DNA of 5,313 nt from Candidatus Zixiibacteriota bacterium (GTDB lineage: Bacteria; Zixibacteria; MSB-5A5; GN15; JAAZOE01), in contig JAUUYJ010000191.1 of assembly GCA_030588275.1 (NCBI GenBank), positions 1 through 5,313 of the forward strand. Direction: 5' to 3'. Positions 1-4,337 of this stretch are shown here, piece after piece. The position numbers were made by a program, and so were the translations under genes. The notes under the pieces are model-generated. The model did not search any database, was not told where the DNA came from, and saw only the letters and a list, made by a program, of their open reading frames with translations. How positions within the stretch are numbered: the first letter of the stretch is position 1; each line of letters starts with the position of its first letter.

Positions 1-241
1 ATCGAGAGTGAGTAGACTGGGCTAATCTCGATTTACAGTTTTCAAGATATCGATCAATAACGTACCCAATGGGTACTCTTGGCCTCTCAGGTTTGATATC
101 ACCCTTGAACAATCGATACTTTAATTCCTTCAGGTAGATTTCGGCTTCTCTTTTGTCTTGTCCCAGAGAACGCCTCACACGTCTTCCATGGACTGAGTAA
201 TTGACATAGAATTTGCCGTCACGTTGATACAAAGTTGCCAT
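1..241 (-). CDS. Tyrosine recombinase (phage-type integrase), N-terminal part, cut by the window edge
   Basis: Reading from 241 to the window edge gives 80 open codons beginning MATLYQRDGKFYVNYSVHG, with no stop. Residues 1-45 match the pattern of the small arm-type DNA-binding domain at the front of many phage and island integrases: an RxGKFYVxY strand, a GRRVRRSLG turn, then a basic helix KREAEIYLKELKYRLF. Residues from about 57 (PIGYVIDRYLENCKSRLAQST) look like the start of the core-binding helical domain. The catalytic domain with its Arg, His and Tyr residues lies outside the window and cannot be checked. The start is supported by AAGGAG at 249-254, seven bases before the ATG. The gene lies 100 bases from the 3' end of tRNA-Ser on the same strand, the usual place for an integrase that inserts at a tRNA. 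It would catalyse integration and excision of an element extending leftward. Family assignment rests on the N-terminal domain and context. Confidence 0.8.
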   Translation of the reverse strand, partial: MATLYQRDGKFYVNYSVHGRRVRRSLGQDKREAEIYLKELKYRLFKGDIKPERPRVPIGYVIDRYLENCKSRLAQSTHSR

Positions 242-248
242 ATCTAGG

Positions 249-254
249 CTCCTT
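249..254 (-). promoter_or_regulatory. Ribosome binding site of the integrase gene
   Basis: The minus strand reads AAGGAG, seven bases before the ATG at 241. It decides the start of the partial integrase gene and lies only four bases downstream of the palindrome at 259-291. Confidence 0.75.
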
Positions 255-258
255 TTCT

Positions 259-291
259 TGGTTACCTGGCTCGATTCGACACAGGAAACCA
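259..291. repeat. Nested near-perfect palindrome between tRNA-Ser and the integrase
   Basis: The outer arms TGGTTACCTG (259-268) and CAGGAAACCA (282-291) pair at nine of ten positions. The inner arms TCGA (271-274) and TCGA (276-279) pair fully around T275. Outer and inner repeats share the same centre, so 13 of 16 base pairs match over 33 bases. It sits between the tRNA end and the integrase ribosome binding site. It could be a protein-binding site (integrase, excision factor or repressor) or, as RNA, a hairpin in the integrase leader. The function is not visible in the sequence. Confidence 0.6.
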
Positions 292-312
292 GAAGATGGT
301 TAGGCAACTTTT

Positions 313-321
313 GTTATATCA
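313..321 (-). promoter_or_regulatory. Possible extended -10 promoter for the integrase
   Basis: The minus strand reads TGATATAAC, which fits the extended -10 form TGnTATAAT with one mismatch. No good -35 element lies at the right distance. A start near 306 would give a leader of about 65 bases containing the palindrome at 259-291 and the AAGGAG site. Read-through from the tRNA promoter is an alternative source of transcript. Confidence 0.3.
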
Positions 322-341
322 GGGAGTTGAAAACAAAAATG

Positions 342-426
342 CGGAGGAGGTAGGATTCGAACCCACGGTACCTTTCGGTACAACGGTTTTCAAGACCGCC
401 GCTTTCGACCTCTCAGCCACTCCTCC
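342..426 (-). tRNA. tRNA-Ser(UGA)
   Basis: The minus strand folds into a complete 85-base class II tRNA. The acceptor arms GGAGGAG (426-420) and CTCCTCC (349-343) pair fully, with discriminator G at 342. The anticodon arm is GCGGT-CTTGAAA-ACCGT, giving anticodon TGA at 392-390, which reads UCA serine codons. A long variable arm with stem TACC/GGTA and a GAAA loop (380-369) is typical of serine tRNAs. The T arm has stem GTGGG/CCTAC around loop TTCGAAT. The terminal CCA is not encoded, because CAT follows the discriminator, so it must be added by nucleotidyltransferase. The 3' end faces the integrase gene, making this the likely integration target. Confidence 0.95.
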
Positions 427-436
427 GTTGGTGAAG

Positions 437-465
437 ATAATCCGAAAAATCCATCCCTCTGTCAA
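437..465 (-). promoter_or_regulatory. Promoter of tRNA-Ser
   Basis: The minus strand has TTGACA (465-460), a 17-base spacer, and GATTAT (442-437). The -35 is a perfect consensus and the -10 matches at four of six positions. Transcription would start near 430, a few bases before the mature tRNA 5' end at 426, as expected for a bacterial tRNA gene. Confidence 0.65.
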
Positions 466-518
466 GGCCAAAAGGGAGTCAATCGAATTTAATGCTAACC
501 CAGGCTTGATCCTAAGAC

Positions 519-543
519 AAAAATTTTAACCTCTGGCTTAAAA
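519..543 (-). terminator. Possible intrinsic terminator of the SprT/haem-lipoprotein pair
   Basis: On the minus strand, about 43 bases after the SprT-like stop codon, TTTTAA and TTAAAA form six pairs. The inner CC/GG pairs add two more around an AGA loop with one bulged G, and five Ts follow (523-519). The stem is A+T rich and so weaker than a classical terminator, but its position between the gene pair and the tRNA promoter is right. Confidence 0.4.
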
Positions 544-586
544 ACCAATGCACAACAAACGCTGGTTCAATACCGACTAACCATCA

Positions 587-1123
587 CTACCGTTCTAATT
601 TTAGCTTGTACCGTTCGTCATACCGACCCTTGGAACAACGTCCGCAAGATGCCATCCGAAACCGTTTGCTCCGAGGATACTCGGTGCGGCAATCCGGGCA
701 ATAATAAAGATACTTGGGAGGACGTCTCAAAGAAGGGTGAGCGTTGGCTCTGACCGAAGCACCAATACGCAAGGCGATCTCTTTGAAAGGAGCATCATGA
801 CGCGGATGCAGAATATGAATCATTTCATGCTTAAGAGTATCATACACTTCGTCAGGGAAAATCTGGTGATACTTAACCGACAGCCTGATCTCTTTTTTTT
901 GGATATAATATGCTCCGGCCGCCAGCATCCTTTTTGACCAGAGAATAATCACATTGGGAAGTTGTCCGTCAAAGTACTGGCGGTTATAGATATCAAACAT
1001 CCGATATAGTTCGTTCAGGTCTGGAAGCGCCTGATCCTCTATCGGCAGTACCTCTGGAGTAACAGAGATGGTATGATTGGCGAACAGATCGTAATTGGCC
1101 GCCTTTGCCGCCTGGTCTCTCAT
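587..1123 (-). CDS. SprT-like zinc metalloprotease-domain protein with C-terminal zinc ribbon
   Basis: This 178-residue protein has no signal peptide and is probably cytoplasmic. Residues 35-56 (LNELYRMFDIYNRQYFDGQLP) match the opening helix of the SprT-like domain. The core is the zinc site HEMIH (His99, Glu100, His103) followed by His109 in PRHDAPFKEIA, giving HExxH-x5-H with the HxxxF trailer usual for SprT. A C-terminal zinc ribbon follows: C142-x2-C145, fourteen residues, C160-x2-C163. The catalytic and metal residues appear intact. SprT relatives include E. coli SprT and eukaryotic Spartan, a protease acting on DNA-protein crosslinks; the substrate here is unknown. The gene follows the haem-lipoprotein gene by 25 bases and is probably cotranscribed. 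No good ribosome site precedes the ATG at 1123: the nearest AGGAAG overlaps the upstream stop and is 21 bases away. No in-frame start lies between the two genes, so translation may be coupled or begin further in. Confidence 0.88.
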   Translation of the reverse strand: MRDQAAKAANYDLFANHTISVTPEVLPIEDQALPDLNELYRMFDIYNRQYFDGQLPNVIILWSKRMLAAGAYYIQKKEIRLSVKYHQIFPDEVYDTLKHEMIHILHPRHDAPFKEIALRIGASVRANAHPSLRRPPKYLYYCPDCRTEYPRSKRFRMASCGRCSKGRYDERYKLKLER

Positions 1124-1148
1124 ATAATGGTTGGTAAAACGGATCTTC

Positions 1149-1784
1149 CTATTTTTCTACTTTTTCCTGTCCGAGAATTTTTTCGATAGTTTGATTTGCC
1201 TCCGGGAAAACCATAGTAATCGAGAAGGCACCTCGGCTATCACCCAGCTTGTAGCCAACGGCTGGATCATCCGGGTAATCAAGAGCCAGAGCTTCTTTGA
1301 CCTCTTTGGAAAATTTGTCCGGGTCGCCATGGCAATTGAGGCAAACTTGCCCGGTCTTAATCTCTTTCATATAGCGATACCGATTGGGTGATTCATCACC
1401 CTCTATATAACTATCGGCCCTTTGTGGTTGATCATTTTCAAGCGATGCAAACAGAGTCAAAATTGAATCTTCAAATTTATCAGGGACAAACTGCTGGTTC
1501 CGTTGTTTTAAAGAAACGCGCCGAATTGAAAATCCGGGTAAAGTAGAAAAACTGTCGGCAATCAGCGGTGCGCTCAGGTTACAGACCGAGATCGCCTTAC
1601 CGGCTCCTCCGTCAGTAAGAGCGGTGACCAGCTCTTTCTTCAACGCCGATTGAAACTGGCCGATCAACTTTTCACAAGCAGCGGCCGCATTCTTACTGTC
1701 GAACTGATCCTGCTTTTCAACCCTCTTTTCAACGCACCCGGTTATCAGAAACAGGGTTATAGCAATAATAAGAGCTTTTTTCAT
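1149..1784 (-). CDS. Exported lipoprotein with one haem c motif (DUF3365/Tll0287-like family)
   Basis: This 211-residue protein starts MKKALIIAITLFLITGC, a short lipoprotein signal with lipobox LITGC, so Cys17 should be lipidated and the protein anchored outside the inner membrane. The mature part has the family pattern of DUF3365/Tll0287-like domains: AISVCNLSAPLIA around residues 64-76, then RYMKEIKTGQVCLNCHGDP with a single CxxCH haem-attachment site (Cys148, Cys151, His152), then LGDSRGAFSI near residue 180. The family is often found as a sensor domain fused to histidine kinases or chemoreceptors. Here it stands alone, so it may be a soluble redox or gas-binding haem protein; this is inference. 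The start is firm: AGGAGG at 1790-1795 lies five bases before the ATG. It is the first gene of a pair with the SprT-like gene and is divergent from the dockerin genes. I see no convincing promoter for it. Confidence 0.85.
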   Translation of the reverse strand: MKKALIIAITLFLITGCVEKRVEKQDQFDSKNAAAACEKLIGQFQSALKKELVTALTDGGAGKAISVCNLSAPLIADSFSTLPGFSIRRVSLKQRNQQFVPDKFEDSILTLFASLENDQPQRADSYIEGDESPNRYRYMKEIKTGQVCLNCHGDPDKFSKEVKEALALDYPDDPAVGYKLGDSRGAFSITMVFPEANQTIEKILGQEKVEK

Positions 1785-1789
1785 ACGCT

Positions 1790-1795
1790 CCTCCT
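1790..1795 (-). promoter_or_regulatory. Ribosome binding site of the haem lipoprotein gene
   Basis: The minus strand reads AGGAGG five bases before the ATG at 1784. This is a full-strength site that fixes the start so that the lipoprotein signal is complete. Confidence 0.8.
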
Positions 1796-1861
1796 GCCCT
1801 GACGTTAAGCGAATTAGTGTCCAAAATCAACAAAACTTTCTTGCCGGCTTGCGATTATTGA

Positions 1862-1882
1862 AGGGTCGCATGCGCCCTGGGC
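1862..1882. repeat. Overlapping GC-rich palindromes upstream of the dockerin promoter
   Basis: AGGG (1862-1865) and CCCT (1875-1878) flank the perfect 8-base palindrome CGCATGCG (1867-1874), with T1866 unpaired. A second odd palindrome, GCCCTGGGC (1874-1882), overlaps its right side. The cluster lies in the divergent intergenic region, about 18 bases before the -35 box at 1900. That position would suit an activator or repressor site serving one or both directions. The central loop is too tight for a normal RNA hairpin, so a protein site is the more natural reading. Confidence 0.4.
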
Positions 1883-1899
1883 AATGAGGGGATTAAAAC

Positions 1900-1928
1900 T
1901 TGACATATTTTGTCTCTGGTCATATATT
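1900..1928 (+). promoter_or_regulatory. Sigma-70-like promoter of the dockerin gene pair
   Basis: TTGACA (1900-1905), a 17-base spacer, and TATATT (1923-1928). The -35 is a perfect consensus and the -10 differs at one position. The expected transcription start is near 1935, leaving a leader of about 60 bases before the ATG at 1996. The -35 overlaps AAACTTGA (1896-1903), which is complementary to TCAAGTTT at 1933-1940, so both ends of the promoter carry the same inverted motif. Confidence 0.75.
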
Positions 1929-1930
1929 AC

Positions 1931-1951
1931 TTTCAAGTTTCCATCTTGAAA
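1931..1951 (+). repeat. Inverted repeat at the transcription start of the first dockerin gene
   Basis: TTTCAAG (1931-1937) and CTTGAAA (1945-1951) are perfect seven-base arms around a seven-base loop. The repeat begins two bases after the -10 box, so it covers the expected start site. It could be an operator or a 5' stabilising hairpin of the mRNA. Confidence 0.45.
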
Positions 1952-1984
1952 CCTGATCATCGCCACAAAATGAATATATAACTT

Positions 1985-1992
1985 GGAGGTGA
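1985..1992 (+). promoter_or_regulatory. Ribosome binding site of the small dockerin gene
   Basis: GGAGGTGA ends three bases before the ATG at 1996; counted from GGAGG the gap is six bases. It is a near-complete match to the 16S rRNA tail and supports the start. Confidence 0.8.
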
Positions 1993-1995
1993 GCC

Positions 1996-2325
1996 ATGCT
2001 TATTACCAATGGATCAAGAAGGATTTCATCTTATCTCCCTCAAATAGCGAAGATTGTCGTCATTGCTCTGGCTATCATTTTGTTTGTGGCCCCAATCGGA
2101 GGTAATCTGGCCTCAGCTGAGTGCGGCGACACTAATGGGGATGGAAGCATAAACCTCAATGATGTACTTTTTCTTGTTGCCTACATTTTCTTGAGCGGAG
2201 AACCGCCTCAAATACCGGAAGATGCGGATGTAAATTGTGACGGAAGTGTCAATATCTCTGATGCCGTTTTTATGATTGATGCCATCTTTAAAGGCGGCCC
2301 CTTGCCCTGTGAGGGTTGTAGGTAG
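1996..2325 (+). CDS. Small exported protein made of a signal peptide and one dockerin-type module
   Basis: This is a 109-residue protein. Residues 1-41 form an export signal: a basic start (SRR at 7-9), a hydrophobic core at about 18-34, and an Ala-Ser-Ala cleavage site before Glu42. The mature part of about 68 residues is essentially two dockerin repeats. Loop 1 is DTNGDGSINLND (45-56) and loop 2 is DVNCDGSVNISD (78-89). Each has Asp/Asn at EF-hand positions 1, 3, 5, 9 and 12, followed by the hydrophobic F-helix (VLFLVAYIF, AVFMIDAIF). Four mature cysteines (43, 81, 105, 108) suggest disulfides outside the cytoplasm. Dockerins normally sit at the end of larger proteins and bind cohesin domains; here no other domain is attached. 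It has its own strong promoter and lies 93 bases upstream of a larger dockerin protein. Whether it binds a cohesin or is simply a small calcium-folded secreted protein is unknown. Confidence 0.88.
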   Translation: MLITNGSRRISSYLPQIAKIVVIALAIILFVAPIGGNLASAECGDTNGDGSINLNDVLFLVAYIFLSGEPPQIPEDADVNCDGSVNISDAVFMIDAIFKGGPLPCEGCR

Positions 2326-2352
2326 ACAATCTATTCCCCCGGTTCTGGCCGA

Positions 2353-2381
2353 GTGACAGTTTTAGCTTATTTATCTACTTT
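2353..2381 (+). promoter_or_regulatory. Weak candidate promoter for the large dockerin gene
   Basis: GTGACA (2353-2358), a 17-base spacer, and TACTTT (2376-2381). The -35 matches five of six consensus bases but the -10 only three. A start near 2388 would fall inside the palindrome at 2385-2400. Because no clear terminator separates the two dockerin genes, cotranscription from 1900 is the simpler reading. Confidence 0.22.
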
Positions 2382-2384
2382 CTG

Positions 2385-2400
2385 ATTGTGAATTAACAAT
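2385..2400 (+). repeat. Sixteen-base palindrome just upstream of the large dockerin gene
   Basis: ATTGT (2385-2389) and ACAAT (2396-2400) flank a central AATT, with one mismatched pair (G2390 against A2395). It ends nine bases before the GGAG ribosome site at 2410. Its A+T-rich, dyad-symmetric form resembles a regulator site, but A+T-rich palindromes of this size also arise by chance. Confidence 0.35.
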
Positions 2401-2409
2401 TAAGACGAT

Positions 2410-2413
2410 GGAG
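2410..2413 (+). promoter_or_regulatory. Ribosome binding site of the large dockerin gene
   Basis: GGAG lies five bases before the ATG at 2419. It is moderate in strength and supports a start that keeps the signal peptide whole. Confidence 0.6.
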
Positions 2414-2418
2414 ATGTT

Positions 2419-4146
2419 ATGGATAATCTTGCCCGACTTTGGACTCATCCCCGCACCATAGTAACCTCATCCCTCATCTTTATGATCTCCCTAATCGCTA
2501 TCTTTCTTGGCTATGGAGAAGTTTCGGCTGCATACTTGGTTGACCTCGATATGGTAGAAACAGGACAAACAACTCCGGTTGATACTATATTTGTAGGACC
2601 TAATTATGATGTTCGATATTTCATCGAAAACGATACTAAACTGGCAGGAATCAGCCTTGGATTTCTTTACTGGTCAAATGACGGTGTAACCTGGACCTGG
2701 ACCGATCCTAATCTGGCCGTAGAGGTTGTTGGTAGCCGGATGCATCCGTCATCCGCCTCGGTTTGGGATATGACCGGTTTCCTGATCAATGCGGCCGATT
2801 CGAATGGAGTCTCCCCTGACAGCTTATTATTAGGTGGCGTTGCCATCACCGGAGGAATCATACCGGGTGGTTTAGAGCATATGATTACAATGGGTCTAAA
2901 TTTTGCCGGAATAACCGGGGACGAAATAAGAACCTTCTGTATTGACAGTTCGTTTATTCCGCCCTACGGCGATTTTGTTTTCTCTTTCCCCGGCGGAACC
3001 GGAACCGTTCCTAATGTCATTTGGCCAGCGGGCGGGAAATGCTGGCCAGTCATGAAAATTCCGAATGATTGTCCGGCCTGGGATGGCTCACTTCCGGAAT
3101 CGCTGGTTGTTAATCACTGTTTTTCTGAAACGGTTACACTCTCAGCAACCGATCCGGAGAGTGATCCAATATCTTTTTCACTCGGCTCTCTAAACGGTGG
3201 CGTAGGATTAGTCACTCTTGACGATCACGGGGACGGCACTGTGGATGTAACCTATGAACCAGACCCATCCGATGTCGGTCAAGCCATTACTATTGATCTG
3301 GACCTGTCCGACCCGGCTCATCCGGCCGGAGTATGTGACAGTTACAGTTTGACCGTCGCCGTCATCAACAACTCGCCCCAGATTGATTGTGGAATGCCAT
3401 CTTATCTCGTCCACGCCGGAAACGACGTCGTCAAGACTGATATTGCCGAAACGGATGACGATACCTGCGACGTTTTGGAGTACCTTCTTATTTCCGGCTC
3501 AGGTTCGATCGATGCCATAACCGGAGTTTACAGCTGGCTTGGTGTTACCAGTTTCGGAATCTGGCCAATCACCGTCGCGATAACCGATTCGCACGACACA
3601 ACTAATTGTACATTCGGGGTTGAAGTCATTGGAGCTGTTGCCGATACATGCGACGTGGCAGTTCAATTTCCAGGCGATGTAAATAGTGATGGGTCAATTA
3701 ACATCAACGATATCGGTTACCTGAATAGTTTCCTAGATCTGGGCGGATCCCAGCCTCCAATATTGGCCAACGCCGATGTCAATGGAGACTACTTTATTGA
3801 TGAGGCCGATCTGATCTATATCACTAACTCGATTCTCAATGCCGGTCCGGCGCCGGTCGATTGTACCTGCCTTAATCCGGCTGTTTGTGATTGCTACATA
3901 GGTGATGCCAATGAGGATGGATCACTAAATGTTGGTGATGCCGTTTATCTGATCAATTTTGTGTTTAAACAAGGCCCGGCTCCGGCCCCTTATCCGACAT
4001 GTAATGGCGACGCCAATAGCGACTGTGTGGCCAATGTCGGAGATGCCGTTTTCATGATTAACTTCGTTTTCAAGCATGGTCCAAGGCCTGCGTTCTGTCA
4101 CGACTGGATCAATTCTGATACCGGTTGCGGCTGGATTGAACGGTAA
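2419..4146 (+). CDS. Large secreted protein with Ig/cadherin-like repeats and four dockerin-type repeats
   Basis: This is a 575-residue exported protein. Residues 1-37 are a signal peptide with hydrophobic core at about 16-30 and cleavage after Val-Ser-Ala. Residues 38-215 form an unassigned, beta-rich domain (YFIENDTKLAGISLGFLYWS at 67-86) that could be a cohesin-like or carbohydrate-binding fold; I cannot decide. Residues 218-315 and 317-404 look like two Ig/cadherin-like repeats, the first with the LSATDPESDPISFSL signature. Four dockerin loops follow, starting at Asp420, Asp453, Asp496 and Asp531, each with Asp/Asn at EF-hand positions 1, 3, 5, 9 and 12. The last has Cys535-Cys536-like crowding avoided but replaces the usual Gly after position 5 with Cys536. 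Cysteines cluster at 482-492, 528, 536, 560 and 570, implying disulfides. No catalytic domain is visible, so a structural, adhesive or binding role at the cell surface is likelier than an enzyme. It ends in a terminator at 4245-4274. Confidence 0.88.
   Translation: MDNLARLWTHPRTIVTSSLIFMISLIAIFLGYGEVSAAYLVDLDMVETGQTTPVDTIFVGPNYDVRYFIENDTKLAGISLGFLYWSNDGVTWTWTDPNLAVEVVGSRMHPSSASVWDMTGFLINAADSNGVSPDSLLLGGVAITGGIIPGGLEHMITMGLNFAGITGDEIRTFCIDSSFIPPYGDFVFSFPGGTGTVPNVIWPAGGKCWPVMKIPNDCPAWDGSLPESLVVNHCFSETVTLSATDPESDPISFSLGSLNGGVGLVTLDDHGDGTVDVTYEPDPSDVGQAITIDLDLSDPAHPAGVCDSYSLTVAVINNSPQIDCGMPSYLVHAGNDVVKTDIAETDDDTCDVLEYLLISGSGSIDAITGVYSWLGVTSFGIWPITVAITDSHDTTNCTFGVEVIGAVADTCDVAVQFPGDVNSDGSININDIGYLNSFLDLGGSQPPILANADVNGDYFIDEADLIYITNSILNAGPAPVDCTCLNPAVCDCYIGDANEDGSLNVGDAVYLINFVFKQGPAPAPYPTCNGDANSDCVANVGDAVFMINFVFKHGPRPAFCHDWINSDTGCGWIER
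3673..4098 (+). repeat. Four dockerin-type coding repeats, two pairs
   Basis: Within the large secreted protein, repeats begin at codons starting near 3673, 3772, 3901 and 4006. The last two are closest to each other, sharing NVGDAV, INFVFK and a GP-x-P ending. They also resemble the second repeat of the small dockerin protein (DAVFMI, then FK-x-GP). The first pair has diverged more, with DVNSDGSININD and DVNGDYFIDEAD loops. The pattern suggests two dockerin modules of two repeats each, separated by a Cys-rich linker at residues 482-492. Confidence 0.75.
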
Positions 4147-4244
4147 TTTAAGAGATCTTTTTGAGTCTTGGTGACCAAACGCTCATTTTCAGAGAATTCG
4201 GGCGGTTGTGATAATTGAGATTATACCAAACGGCTGATAAACTG

Positions 4245-4274
4245 CCGGGTCGGACCATTTTCGGCCCGGTTTTT
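4245..4274 (+). terminator. Intrinsic terminator after the dockerin genes
   Basis: CCGGGTCG (4245-4252) pairs with CGGCCCGG (4262-4269) as eight base pairs including one G-T wobble. The loop is nine bases and the stem is followed directly by TTTTT and a further T-rich run. It is about 100 bases beyond the dockerin stop and nine bases before the purL -35 box, so it insulates purL. Confidence 0.85.
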
Positions 4275-4282
4275 CTATTTGT

Positions 4283-4311
4283 TTGACACCAGCCTAAATT
4301 TCCGATATATT
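4283..4311 (+). promoter_or_regulatory. Sigma-70-like promoter of purL
   Basis: TTGACA (4283-4288), a 17-base spacer, and TATATT (4306-4311), identical in both hexamers and spacing to the dockerin promoter at 1900-1928. Transcription should start near 4318-4321, giving a leader of only about 20 bases. That leaves no room for a purine riboswitch in the leader. Confidence 0.8.
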
Positions 4312-4321
4312 CGCCTTTTTG

Positions 4322-4327
4322 AAAGGA
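4322..4327 (+). promoter_or_regulatory. Ribosome binding site of purL
   Basis: AAAGGA lies ten bases before the ATG at 4338. It is modest in strength and slightly long in spacing, but it is the only candidate in the short leader and supports this start. Confidence 0.55.
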
Positions 4328-4337
4328 TGAACCATCA

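Larger units (their letters stand above)
1..341. mobile_element. Probable end of an integrative element inserted at the 3' end of tRNA-Ser
   Basis: An integrase gene begins 100 bases from the 3' end of an intact tRNA-Ser gene. Tyrosine-recombinase islands and prophages typically insert into tRNA 3' ends, keep the tRNA whole by supplying the identical 3' segment, and carry the integrase next to that junction. By this logic the element covers everything left of about 341, and the attachment core overlaps the tRNA 3' half (roughly 342-366). The second attachment copy should lie left of the window, so the boundary is inferred rather than seen. A remnant integrase without a mobile element would look the same here. 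Confidence 0.5.

Noticed and set aside
296..529. A 77-codon plus-strand open frame crossing the tRNA
   Set aside because: It runs antisense through a perfectly folded tRNA-Ser gene, has no convincing ribosome site and no recognisable protein pattern.
563..583. Hairpin TGGTT/AACCA just after the SprT-like stop codon
   Set aside because: The stem is only five pairs with an eleven-base loop and no T-run follows on the minus strand, so it is not called as a terminator.
737..937. A 66-codon plus-strand open frame
   Set aside because: It lies wholly antisense to the SprT-like gene, across the codons for its zinc site, and reads as a shadow frame.
1131..1391. An 86-codon plus-strand open frame
   Set aside because: It is antisense to the haem lipoprotein gene, across the CxxCH region, and has no independent support.
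1796..1899. Minus-strand promoter for the haem lipoprotein gene
   Set aside because: TTGTTG or TTGATT boxes around 1830 pair only with poor -10 candidates such as CTTAAC, so no call is supportable.
2667..3414. Two minus-strand open frames of 64 and 68 codons inside the large dockerin gene
   Set aside because: Both are antisense to clear coding sequence and resemble no protein family.
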